Below, in pieces: positions 47,101 to 57,303 of a stretch of DNA of 64,000 nt. Made by a program: the position numbers and the translations under genes. The DNA lies in NCBI RefSeq assembly GCF_932526225.1, contig NC_064042.1:1905001-1969000 (forward strand). The letters are read 5' to 3'. The notes under the pieces were generated by a model. That model did no database searches, was not told where the DNA came from, and saw nothing but the letters and a program-made list of their open reading frames with translations. The stretch is from Nematostella vectensis. Its lineage: Eukaryota; Cnidaria; Anthozoa; Actiniaria; Edwardsiidae. The number at the start of each line of letters is the position of its first letter. The stretch's first letter is position 1.

Positions 47101-49730
47101 GGGATTCAAAAGGTGGCGAGCTTTTCACATGCAAACCTATTGAAACGCATTTTTACATAGGATCAAGCCATTGTCAGTGACACAGTTAAACCCATGGAGT
47201 TTTTACCAATCAACAATCATGGCGGCCAGGGGTATGGCTTCGTCATTTATCAGACGGCACTGAAGCATGATGCCAAGTCGCTTGTGGTAGAGATAGTCCG
47301 GGACAGAGCTCATGTGAGTATTGTATCCGTCATGCTTGTGGTAGAGAATGGAGAATCACAGGCATGAGTTAACACTACTGTTCTTTGTACAAGGTGATGG
47401 TTGACTCCAAAGTAATTTCAACTCTTTGTGGTTATGATGCCAAGAAGAGAACGTTTAGCACCAAGAAGCTGGAGAGAAATGAATTGGAATTGAAATTTGA
47501 GAAGGTACACATGTATGCGATTCTTGATAGACACTTACATAAGTGGAAACGATGAGTAAATTCGAGACTTGCCGAGACCCGTGGATCCGAGCCCGAGACT
47601 TGTGAAATTTCGGAATCCGAGCCCGAGCTTTTCCGGTCTCTTTTTCCGAGCTTTTTTATTTCGAGCTTGTTTTCAGATACCTTGCTAAAGGTATTCATAA
47701 ACATCAGTTGAAAAAAGAATAAGTAGAGTTACAAATATATTCTTGCTACACTACGAAATAGTGAAGAGGGTAGCATGTAGCATGGTAACAACATAAGACA
47801 GATCGCGTTAAACAAGAATTAGGAACCCCGAGAACGCGTTTTAAAAATCCAAGAATTCGAGACCGTGTTAAAAAAACAAGGCTCCGAGAGCCCTAAAACT
47901 GCTAAATTTTTGCGAGTTTTTCGAAATCCCGAGGTACCCATCGCCACCCCTAACATGTGGCGACGAGTTTTTTTCTTCAAAAACAGAAAAAACGGAGAAG
48001 AGAGATTGATACCAAAAAGTTGAATTAAACGTGTAATACCTGACTCTCCTATAGTCAAATAATTCGCAGCGTAGTTCCTAGGGCATTCAGCCCAACCGAT
48101 AGGCTCACAGTATACACATCTCAAGTCACGGCCTTTTGTCTTAATAGCCAAATGACGAAGACGACAAGGTGTTACTTGAAATTATGGTGGAGAACATGGG
48201 ACGAGCAAACTTTGGCAAGGCTATGGATGCGCAGAGAAAAGGTACGCACGTCTACTATAGATGCCATATCAGATTTTTAGAATGCTAAACGGCCCCGTTT
48301 TCAGAAGTCATCATAACTGTAAGACCCACTCAGCTCTAAAGATTTAGTTCCCATAGATTTCCCCTTATTTTATGTTACGTTGCTGATGCATGTTTGACCC
48401 TTATTTGCATTAAAGCCTATAAAAATATTGTACAACTCGACACAACAGACTGATTGAACTGACTGTATTGTGTTCTTTTTACAGGTATTCTTGGTAAGGT
48501 TCTGATTGACGGTAAAACGCCAAGAAAATGGAAAATATATCCCCTGGATTTTCACAAGACATTTACTGAACGGTTAGTGAAAGTGGGGATTATATGGAAT
48601 GCATTGAAATTAAAGACTGCAAAAGGATTTGAAACGTGATCATTGGTATCGGTATTCGCCCTTCGGCCTGCAGAAACAACAACGTAGAATGCGCGCGCGC
48701 GCCGAAACTCATGCCTAATTCTTGCTGCAAAATGGCGCTCCTGCCGTGCCGAGCCTAATTGTTTATTTGTATCGACACAAATACATTAGGTTCAACGATA
48801 GTTCAAATGTCGCACTAAATTAGTTGCACTCAATAGTTTGCTAGTAGACAAATCTGACTTGTTGTGGATATTTTTTTTGCGCAAAATCGAAATGAATATT
48901 TGATCCGGCATATCAAAAGCTCGGCGCGGACGTCAAACAGCTCATTCGGCACAGCAGAAGCGCGACGTATAAATCGGTAAATCTCAAGTCGAGGCTGCCG
49001 CTTTAACATTCGTACTTAGCCCGCCTATCCAGAAAGTACAGTCGGAATTCGAAACTTGACTACTCGTGTGGCCCTGTTCTATAACATCTCCATCGTTCCC
49101 TTTTTGTAGAGCTTTCCTCGAAGTTCCTTGGTCCCAGGCGGGTACGAAGATAAATGGCTCGGTTGGCCACTCGCCAGGCTTCTATCGCGGCATTCTGCAT
49201 ATCCAGGGTCAGCCCCGAGATACGTTTGTCCATCCCAAGGGCTGGGGCAAGGGAGTGTGTCTGGTCAATGGGAAGAACTTGGGCCGTTACTGGAAACTAG
49301 GGCCTCAGGAAACGCTTTATTTACCGGCATCGTGGCTCAGAAGCGGGGAAAATACGGTAAGTAGCAGTCGAGAAACATACGAGAACCGAGTTACTATCTT
49401 GTCTAGAACTGCTCGCGAGTGATATGAAATCCTAGCCTTTTACTTAGTGGTAAGGTGTTTTTTTGATCAAGTAATTACTTACAAACATTTGGGCCATTCT
49501 CGCGAGTTTACTGTATATATTCATTTAATGAAAACGCCGTATTTTGGCTTGTGTGATTCATTTGAGGGACACCAGAAATTTTGTATTTAGTCGCTAATTT
49601 AACCTTTTAATGTCTGATTCTTGACATTTGTTTTTAGATTATTTTGTTCGAGGTGGATGGGCCCAGAGCAGACCACGTGTTGCAGTTTTCAGATTCATCC
49701 ATGCTCGGCGCTGAAATACACGAGCAATGA
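41450..49730 (+). CDS. GLB1L2: GLB1L2/3-like beta-galactosidase, GH35 (700 aa, 18 exons)
   Basis: Exons: 41450-41796, 42433-42501, 42788-42883, 43026-43134, 43398-43496, 44293-44380, 44478-44542, 45059-45209, 45421-45516, 45935-46027, 46150-46200, 46819-46871, 47161-47313, 47394-47504, 48148-48241, 48485-48572, 49110-49356, 49638-49730. All phases join. A hydrophobic signal anchor (about 21-41) makes it a type II membrane or secreted protein. The GH35 barrel starts near residue 66 ([18 protein letters not shown]). The acid/base is Glu222 in QIENEYSS and the nucleophile Glu300 in [24 protein letters not shown] and the C-terminal jelly-roll segment with [10 protein letters not shown] follow. 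GH35 enzymes release terminal beta-linked galactose. The sequence is closest to vertebrate GLB1L2/GLB1L3 by eye; the exact orthologue is uncertain. Confidence 0.9.
42084..42265. mobile_element. 182-bp MITE in intron 1 of the GLB1L2/3-like gene
   Basis: The terminal inverted repeats catagctgtcaac and gttgacagctatg are flanked by caacagg on both sides (42077-42083 and 42266-42272), giving a 7-bp duplication as read here. Inside, tctcccgcatta occurs twice. Confidence 0.8.
43795..44120. mobile_element. MITE, TAAATCCACT-terminus family, longer copy
   Basis: Inverted ends TAAATCCACTC and gaatggATTTA are shared, together with the internal phrases gaataattgacaatttt and aattaaattgcaggattt, with the copy at 61803-61971. 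TA precedes the left end; the right-side TA is mutated. It lies in an intron of the GLB1L2/3-like gene. Confidence 0.65.
44147..44185. repeat. (ggttct)n hexanucleotide repeat
   Basis: Six or so copies of ggttct within an intron of the GLB1L2/3-like gene. Confidence 0.9.
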
Positions 49731-50181
49731 ACATTGCTAGGAAATTAGAGTAGAAAACAGAGGTGTACTAAACTGGATAGCTGTAAATATAAGGCAAAAA
49801 ACTCTTCGTTAAAAGAAACAGCTTTTTGCTGCTGACAAGGGGAGAGTGACCTCGGCGCTCGCACCTCTATCTACACGCCTAGAAAAGTGGTGGTGGTGGT
49901 GGTGGGGGGGGGGGGGGGGTTTAGTTATAAAACAAGGGTAATATTGTTAGCGCTGCGTATGGGAATTCGTAGTAAGTTTCGACGAAGAGGAGTTTATTAT
50001 CCTCAAGCAACTTCAAGGGCGAGGCGTTTGTCGGGGTAGGCTTTTATATCAAAACCCTATCTCGAGATAAAAAGTGTTTTTTGATAACGAGCAAGGTACA
50101 AAAGAATCTTCCTAGAAGTATAACAAAACCAGCTGTCAATGATAAAGTGTTGTAGTGGGTAGTACTGTCAGGTGAATCGTA
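49731..50181. other. 3' flank of the GLB1L2/3-like gene with (GGT)n/G tract
   Basis: A ggt triplet run followed by about 15 G lies at 49889-49920. No canonical AATAAA is found close to the stop. Nothing else was recognised. Confidence 0.5.
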
Positions 50182-50278
50182 CCCTGGGTACCAGAGGCTC
50201 GAGCTTCACTCGTTAACTGTTTCGAGCCAATACAGGCGTGACAGCAAACGAGTGAGCTCGAGCCTCTGGCATCCAGGG
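50182..50278. mobile_element. 97-bp palindromic MITE with TA target duplication
   Basis: Inverted arms of about 30 bp (ccctgggtaccagaggctcg and its partner ending gcctctggcatccaggg) enclose a ~35-bp loop. TA flanks both ends (50180-50181 and 50279-50280), as for Tc1/mariner-derived elements. Confidence 0.75.
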
Positions 50279-51604
50279 TAGAGGAATCGTTGCTCTTTGC
50301 TTCAATATCGCAATTCCATTTTTATGACCTATGAATGTCGCCGGGTGAGTTTTTTTTACCTGTCCAGCGTATAAGAACCTAGAATTTTCAAGATCATCTT
50401 GAGATAAAAAGTGTTAACGTGCAATTTTTTCATCCGCGTATAAGTCACCTTATTTAGCCTGATTTAGATCAGGCTAAATAGTTTCTTAAAAATCAGGGTA
50501 CCTTTCGACATATCAGGCTGTTTAGATTTTTATAGTAGTTTTTTTTTTTTCATATACGCCAAGCATTAACTAGTCAGAACGCTTGTATAGAACGAACATT
50601 TAACGGTTGTAACATTTTACAATATGCAATGCACCAATATAATTGAACCCTAAATCATGTTTTAAATTGCGTCTTCGCGTTATATTTTATAGGTTACACA
50701 TAAGAACCTTTCGTAATGTTAAAATAAGCGCCCGGGGCGCTTCTTTAATTTTCGGGGTCTTTGGGGGAGATGAGCTTATTGGAGAGGGGGCGCTTATTTC
50801 ATTTCAATGAAAAACACCAGATTCAGCACAAAACTTTATTTGCGATAAATTGAAACGACAGTAAAATGTTCCCAAATTCGAGGTCGAAGGGAGGGGGGCT
50901 TTTTAATTATTACGGCATTATTTACCACCATGCTGATAAGGTTCTTATGAAAAGGCTGCTTAACATGCCAAATATTAACCTGTATGTTCTTAATCTCTAA
51001 GTCAATATTCGCGGGTGTATTGTTTGGCTAAATCAAGCTGGAGTAAAAAAGTTTGTTATTAGCTCGGCTCGGCCAGCGGGAACCCTGGGTCTTTTGGAGC
51101 GTGTGAAAGATCGTCAGCTGAAAAGGTCAGTATAGATCACAACACTCTCATAGACACCAGCGGAATTATCGTTTATTCATTTTTTTTTTCTACAAACATT
51201 TATTTGTACGCGAGGGACCGGCCCTTTGAGCCTTGTGAATAAGTTTGAGTTCACAAGGTTCGCGAACTTCACAACACTCAAAAGGACATGGGTAAATAAG
51301 TGAAAAATTCAGTTGTTTTCAGTATGCTTTAGGGTTGTTTTGTGCAGGTTTTTGCTGCTTTGATGGAACACAGCCGTAGATATCAGTTATAAATGCCAAA
51401 TAAACACGAAAAACACGAAAAAGCAGCCGATCTCCTCTCACTTCACGTCCGTACGACGAGCAAAGGACCGTGAGAGACTTGACTCTAATGTAAATATGCT
51501 AATTACTTTATTCTAATGACCGTCCTTCTGAAGCCGTGTGAACGAGTGCTGACCGTTTCGCTTCTAAAGTCTGAGTGTCTGAAGGAAAACACCAAATTTG
51601 CAAG
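50279..51604. other. Intergenic region and presumed 5' region of the CALHM gene
   Basis: AT-rich sequence without recognisable genes, including G-rich patches near 50730-50900. The last part (about 51420-51604) probably holds promoter and 5' UTR; no TATA box at a convincing position was seen. Confidence 0.4.
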
Positions 51605-52714
51605 ATGGCGCTGTCTTTGGCTACGCTTGTTACTCAGTTCAAATCAGTTCTGGAAAACCAAGGAGGAACGATCCGAAATGTTGTGATGGTGTTGCTCGTT
51701 TTCGGGCTACAGGCGATTGTATCGGGCGAAAATCTCTTCAGCTGCCCGACCAAAGATTACCGGGCTTACGGAGCCATGTTCATCTTTGTACCAGGGTTGT
51801 TACTATTCTTGGTCGCGATCTTCTTGAACGAAAACTTCTGGAAAATGGTCCGTGGCTGCTGTTACCACGAAGGTCCGCGTGATTTCAAGAAAAAAGTTGC
51901 TCCTTTTCTGTATCCAAGATGGGGTTGCACCAAAAAATTATGCGAGGTTATTTTCTACAGCATGATAGCAACTTGTCTCTGGGTTTTCTGGGCCTTCCTA
52001 CATCGAGAATATTACACTTGCGCGGTGATGGGAAATAAGGCTGCCAAGCTTTTAAATACGACGGCTCAACAAAAAGTCAAAATTCTGGAGGATTTTCAGA
52101 AAGCGGCAGACACCTCGCAGATGATCGCGTTCATTTTACTGGCTCTGATGCTGTTTATACCTTTCGTCATCTTGACAGCCATGAGATGCTGCTTCCAGCG
52201 CCCGGATTCCAAGATCCCAAGTCCGTATCAATACAAGATTCTCGAGGCAGACTCTGCTGTCGAGACATTCAAATCCAAAATGACCGAGCTCGCCAAAGAG
52301 CAAGGCAAGCGAAAAGCCGAGATGTACTTTGCAGAGAAGACTCTCAGCGAGAAAAACCCATCCGAAATACTTGTGAAAGCGTACGAAGACCTGATGAAAA
52401 TTGAGAAATACCCAGAAGCATTCCCAGATCTCGAGGAATACAAGTCAATCGAGGCTAACGCGGCGGTAGCAGCCTTTAAAGCGCAAGCAGAAAAAGCGGG
52501 AAAAGAACGAGTTGCTGTCACGTTTGTCGACAAATCTTGGACTGATATGGAGCAAAGGGACCCGTTTGGTGTGGTCGAAGATGTCTATGATTCTATGGTA
52601 GATCGCTACCCCCGGTCTACAGGAGACCGAAGTCAGCCTTACATCAAAGAGTATCCAGGAAAACACCATGAAAAAAAGAAAGGATACCAAATGGAGATAA
52701 CAGAGGAGGTGTAA
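51605..52714 (+). CDS. CALHM: CALHM-family channel, intronless (369 aa)
   Basis: A single-exon frame starts at an ATG in good context (gcaagATGGCG). CALHM proteins form large-pore, voltage- and calcium-gated channels permeable to ions and ATP at the plasma membrane. Four hydrophobic segments lie at about 24-40, 57-74, 115-132 and 173-193. The first loop has ENLFSCPT (Cys47) and the second HREYYTCA (Cys139), the likely disulfide pair. The CxC of human CALHM1/2 is reduced to C-P-T. The long cytoplasmic tail contains two related ~55-aa blocks (210-264 and 279-332). Usual family length is about 320-350 aa, so the extra length is in the tail. Which subfamily it belongs to is unclear. Confidence 0.85.
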   Translation: MALSLATLVTQFKSVLENQGGTIRNVVMVLLVFGLQAIVSGENLFSCPTKDYRAYGAMFIFVPGLLLFLVAIFLNENFWKMVRGCCYHEGPRDFKKKVAPFLYPRWGCTKKLCEVIFYSMIATCLWVFWAFLHREYYTCAVMGNKAAKLLNTTAQQKVKILEDFQKAADTSQMIAFILLALMLFIPFVILTAMRCCFQRPDSKIPSPYQYKILEADSAVETFKSKMTELAKEQGKRKAEMYFAEKTLSEKNPSEILVKAYEDLMKIEKYPEAFPDLEEYKSIEANAAVAAFKAQAEKAGKERVAVTFVDKSWTDMEQRDPFGVVEDVYDSMVDRYPRSTGDRSQPYIKEYPGKHHEKKKGYQMEITEEV

Positions 52715-52978
52715 TGGAGTTGACACTAGGCGAGCTACGTTGCAAGCCATGCCAGGGCCGTATCAGGGGGTGGGGCACTGGGGGAGACGTTCAAATATTT
52801 TCAAAAAGGTTGGTATTACCCCAACCCTAAAATTGGTAAAACCATGAAACCCTAACCTTATAAACAAAAAAACAAGGAATGGCTCGCTCGCTCGCAGGTT
52901 TTAATACCTAATGAACACCTTGTTTAAGTTGTACTGAGTTTGTTTTGCTTTGAGCAAATGTGAATAGTTTTATAGAAA

Positions 52979-52984
52979 AATAAA
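52979..52984 (+). terminator. Polyadenylation signal of the CALHM gene
   Basis: AATAAA occurs about 265 bp after the CALHM stop codon, the first canonical signal downstream on this strand. Confidence 0.5.
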
Positions 52985-53879
52985 ATTGATACTTAGACTA
53001 TTAATCATTTAAGTGATAGTAAGAGTGTGTTCTGCATTGATAAAAGTCAATAGTTTAAAGGAAATACATATTTAAAAGGTTTAAGATAAATTATTTTGTT
53101 CAATTTGCGGTTTCAGAATAAAATGCTTACAAGAACGATGTACAAATAATTCGTGAGAAGGAATGTTTTTTGTAGCCTCCTAGTAGAAAGCCTTAGAAAT
53201 AGATAATAATGTGTTTGTTTTAAGGGGTTTTCAATAGAATATTTACACAAGAATGTATTACAATACAGACTATCACAATATTTACATATTGTGATTTGCA
53301 TACTGTATATCACTTCATGAAAATAAACACATTTTTCTTCTAGGGGCTCTAGTCATCCTTTCTTCCTTTCTAGTTTACCTTTGCATTATTTGCATAGAAT
53401 AAATCTTTAGTTTACCAAATTTAATTTTTACACATGTCATTATTTATAGCTATATGACGGGAACAACAAAAATGTGGGGGGATGGGTGTGGGGGGATGGG
53501 TGGAGTTAGTGAGTACATCTGATCCCCCTCTTACACCAGTTTTGTCAAGACCTGTTACACCCTAGTTGTTATTGTTTTTTTTTTTTATTTAACTGTCTTT
53601 CCAATAAATTCAAGGATCTAGGTTACTGCAATTTTCAGTATTATGAGAACTTTCACCTACGTACCATTCCCTACATACTACAGCATTTCTCATCTCTTTC
53701 AACGATTGCTGTTAACTGGCTTGGTTGGACGCCATTAATGTGTAGACCTATGAAAGCAGTTCAAGGCTTTTGACTTGACAGAAGCCAAAATCTATATCAT
53801 TTTGTACTTGGTGGTTCATGGATAACTCAAAATAACAGTTATAAAACCTATATAGAAACTTTGGGTTAGCAATTTCAAT
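52985..53879. other. Intergenic, convergent 3' ends
   Basis: Lies between the CALHM gene (+) and MRPL37 (-). A gggggatgggtgtg duplication is near 53478. Just before this region, at 52752, ccagggccgtatcaggggg looks like one terminus of the CAGG-type transposons, without a matching end. No gene was seen. Confidence 0.4.
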
Positions 53880-53885
53880 TTTATT
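53880..53885 (-). terminator. Polyadenylation signal of MRPL37
   Basis: The minus strand reads AATAAA about 50 bp after the MRPL37 stop codon (53935-53937). Confidence 0.6.
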
Positions 53886-53934
53886 TTACTTTAAGGATGT
53901 AACTTTGTAAAAGTAGACATGTATTTAACTAGCA

Positions 53935-56904
53935 CTAACTCTGATCATCCTGTGAACCATTTAACAGCATATTGGTAAACATTTCAAAACTGTCAGTATT
54001 GAAGCCCTCAACTTTAGCTTCATAAGTTATCGGATCTAACTTCCTTTCAGGAGGAACCTCCTCAAGCCTTGCCCGCTCATACATCTGCACCCCTGATTTG
54101 AGCCAAACCATGTTTTTCACACCTTCATCTGAGCGCAAGTCTAAAGTGTTTAACTGGAAACAAAGGAATGAGAGTCTGATGCCATTTGTCATGATACACT
54201 GCCCTGTTAAGGGTTCTTCTAGGTCTTCCCCCATTTGATAGCCATGGTTACATGTTGCTTCGGCAACCAGCCTAGCAAATGTGAACATCATCCCTGAAAA
54301 TTAAGAAAATTATAAGTTTTGCAATCATTCCATACTGTCGTTTAAACAACAATCGAAATGGTCGAGGTGCTGATTTAAATTATTTTTTAATATTGTTTTG
54401 CTTATATTCAGTCATGTTTGAGCATAGACTGCACTATAAAACTATCAACCATCATTTTGGCATCCTGTAGTGCCATGGCGGACGGCCATGTTTTGTATCA
54501 GCTCTGCCATTTGGCTCACTTAGAATTTGTGTAGGCAATTGTCCGTATTATTTGAACTTTATGACGACCTTATCCCAAAAAAAACAACGAGAAAACAACA
54601 GCGAGGTAGCAAGACTGCAAGCGACCGAAGATACAACCTGCTCTGACCTAGTCAGGGCCCTTGGCCAAGATATGGGGCTTGACATCGAATACTGCGACAT
54701 ATCGATAGATAACCCGCTTCCTATGTATAGCAAGGAAAGCAAGATCATAGTAAAATTTACACAAAGAGAAGACCAGAACAGAAAGAAGGTCGCCGGGAAG
54801 AAAGCCAACCACCTCAAAATCCTTCGAGAGTTGTGTAAAGATACCAATGTAGATGTTAGCAATAAAATTTATATTTCAGAATCACTGACTCCAAAGCGAA
54901 AGAAATTGTTTGGTGCAGTGAACAAGATGAAAAAGTAGTCACACTGGAAATACATATGGACAAACCAAGGGAAAGTCTTCTTCAAGAAAGACGAAAAATC
55001 ATGTTCATACAAATTTGACTCACTACACAACATAGAACTTTCAAACGGAATGTACTTAAAAGTGGCTAAGGATGCAATGCTTAAGGTTGGCTTGTATTTC
55101 TCTTAATTCACATTCAAACCCAATCCTTGCCAACTCCTTGCGAACTCCAATAAAAACAGACAGGGGTTATTGTCGGCAAAATCCCAAGGGATGGCCCTTT
55201 GCACATGGTAAACTGAAATTCTTACCCCTAAGAGATAGCAAATTGGGTGTGGTTGAAGGAATTTTTTAACCTAAGGGATAGCAGAATTGAAACAAAAAAA
55301 GGGTAAACACCCCCTCAGGAATAGCAATTGTCAAATTTTATACCCTAAGAGATAACAGAATAAAAACAAATGGTAAAAATCACCTTAGGAATAGCAGTTG
55401 GTTGAATTTTATACCCTAAGAGATTGCAGATTCAGATAAAAATGTTAAAAATCCCCTTAGGAACAGTAGTTGGTCCAATTTTATACCCTATGAGATAGCA
55501 ATATCGAAAAAAATCCTTCAACACCCCCTAAGGGATGGCAGTTGGTCGAAATTTTATACCTAAAAGATGTGACGATCACCCCTGTCTACTTTTCTGGAGA
55601 GTCCCTCCCCAGGTAATTCATCTTCCCTCTTTGAAATAAATTAAAACCAGCCAAGCTTGAACTCAAAAGGTTTCAATCCTATCCTTCTTACAGCAAGGTT
55701 TTATACTTAATGAAGTTAAGATTTTGCTAGGATGACAACATGGAGGTTGACAGGGGCTCTTTAAGTTTCTTTTAGCTTCACCTTGAGCTGAGATATCCCT
55801 GATTGACCAGTCCTTCTCTGTGTTGACCATCACCAGGGTATGCAGGTTGGGGTATGGTGCACCAGGGTAAAAGCCAGTATCCATCTCACCCTTAGTTTCC
55901 ATCTGATGCAAGTTGAACACAGGAGCTATAATGTCAAGGTTCTCAAGGCTTTGCTTCTTGGTTGCATTCACTTGATCTGGATTTGCAAAGGGGCTCAAGA
56001 TATTTTTAGAGGAGAGGAGAAACCCCAGGTTTCCAGACACTTGAACGTCTTGTTTCCCGCGCGGCCAGGTGGCTGATACATGTGGCTTGTAGGACAATGT
56101 CATGTCCAATAAGCCTGGAAATCTGTTAAAAAAAAAAGTATTTAAATAGGAAAAATATAATTGCGAGGAAGAGGAAGTATGAAATATAAGCATAAAGTTA
56201 GTTGTTCTGACACTGGACATGACTTGCTGGGTGCTTTTTTTTCTTATTTTATATGCTATATTTCATTTTACTTTGAATGAGAAAATGTGTTAATTTGGGG
56301 AAATATAATTATTCGCTACACTGATTTTATTTGATGGGGGTATCTATTTGGGGGCATGTAAACACCTCTGACGTACAGCACATGGCCTTCATTAATTGGT
56401 ATTTTCCAAAAAATTATATATTATCGTTTTTATGTTGATGTTAGGTTTAGAACAAAGACATTCAAATATAATACACTAATTGTAAGAGTGGGCTGCCTGT
56501 GTCTCTGATACGTACCTATCCGCAAGACTCCAGACAACCTTCATCATGTTTTGCATCAAAGGCATTGCGCACGTTGTTTTCGTAGATCTTTCCCCCTCAT
56601 AATTAAACAATCTGGTCTGCAAGACGCACTGTCGGTATCTAGACATCAACTCATCGCGATCTATTGCCTCGAACGTATTCTCTGACCCAAACGTCGGCAT
56701 GTCACCCACCAGAACTGACTTCGTCAAATAGAGACCCTGTGAGTCTGACTCTAAAGTTCTCGTTTTTGAGTGAAAAATGTAGGGTTTTACCATAGTACTA
56801 AGCCTTGAGCAGCGAAAAAAAGCATAGTCGCGGATATGAGGCTTCAAATTCCTACGAAAATGTCCGTGAAATAACCTTGATTGCAGCAACATGTTGACCG
56901 CCAT
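53935..56904 (-). CDS. MRPL37: Mitochondrial large-ribosomal-subunit protein mL37
   Basis: Three exons, 56516-56904, 55782-56122 and 53935-54293, join in phase to give 362 aa (human about 423). The N-terminus (MAVNMLLQSRLFHGHFRRN) is basic and hydrophobic, like a mitochondrial presequence. Recognisable blocks match vertebrate MRPL37: FHSKTRTLE...LTKSVLVGDMP, SATWPRGKQDVQVSG, MDTGFYPGAPYPNLHTLVM, and FQLNTLDLRSDEGVKNMVW. The protein is part of the metazoan mitoribosome large subunit and is related to MRPS30. The start codon lies in aagATGGCGG, a YY1-like initiator context. Intron 2 carries a LINE ORF1 relic in the opposite orientation. The gene is head-to-head with CFAP45. Confidence 0.93.
54552..55106 (+). 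mobile_element. Relic of a non-LTR retrotransposon ORF1
   Basis: A plus-strand frame with coiled, basic sequence (SQKKQRENNSEVARLQATED, then IIVKFTQREDQNRKK, then ISESLTPKRKKLF) is interrupted by TAG at 54936-54938. It continues in the same frame as HWKYIWTNQGKVFFKKDEKS to a stop at about 55106. The order RNA-binding-like domain, then LTPxRKKLF, then W-x-TxxGKVFxKKD is typical of ORF1-type proteins of LINE elements. No ORF2 is present. It lies inside MRPL37 intron 2. Confidence 0.7.
55220..55590. repeat. Cluster of ~60-85-bp degenerate repeats in MRPL37 intron 2
   Basis: About five copies of the pair taccctaagagatagcagaa and ccccttaggaatagcagttg alternate with A-rich spacers. The two motifs are partly complementary (ccctaagg/ccttaggg). 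Related fragments occur at 28520-28735. Confidence 0.75.
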
Positions 56905-57303
56905 CTTCTTTTTTTAACTCGTACCAGGCATCCTCAGTGATAATCTGTTTCAATGTCAGGAGGGAGGGGTAGGAAAATTTTGAAAAATGATTACTAATTA
57001 GTTGGAATTTTTTTCTACTAAAATAAATACAATTTAAAATAAAGTTTGTTTATTAACGAATACTAAAAAAACTCAAATCTTTATATGACTATTTTTTTCT
57101 CTAATTTACATAGAATTCTACATTTTCTAACACCCTCCCCCACGAGAAAATTCGTCGCACCCTTTGTGATTGTTACTACGCAGGTCGCCAGGGCGACAGA
57201 GGAAGTAAAGTTTATCGTTCGCACGGTGATCGCCATATTGATTCTCCGACTGGTTTGAGAGAGCTGCCAAGACGAATTATTAGAATTTTCACTTCTAAAC
57301 AAC
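56905..57303. promoter_or_regulatory. Shared divergent promoter region of MRPL37 and CFAP45
   Basis: Only ~400 bp separates the two start codons, which point away from each other, so promoters of both genes must lie here or in their 5' UTRs. No TATA box stands out. A cgccatattg motif on the CFAP45 side (about 57230) resembles a YY1 site. Bidirectional activity is inferred from geometry. Confidence 0.5.

Noticed and set aside
51575-51604. N-terminal extension of the CALHM protein from a GTG codon
   Set aside because: Nuclear genes start at ATG; the ATG at 51605 is in a good context and gives the normal family N-terminus length.
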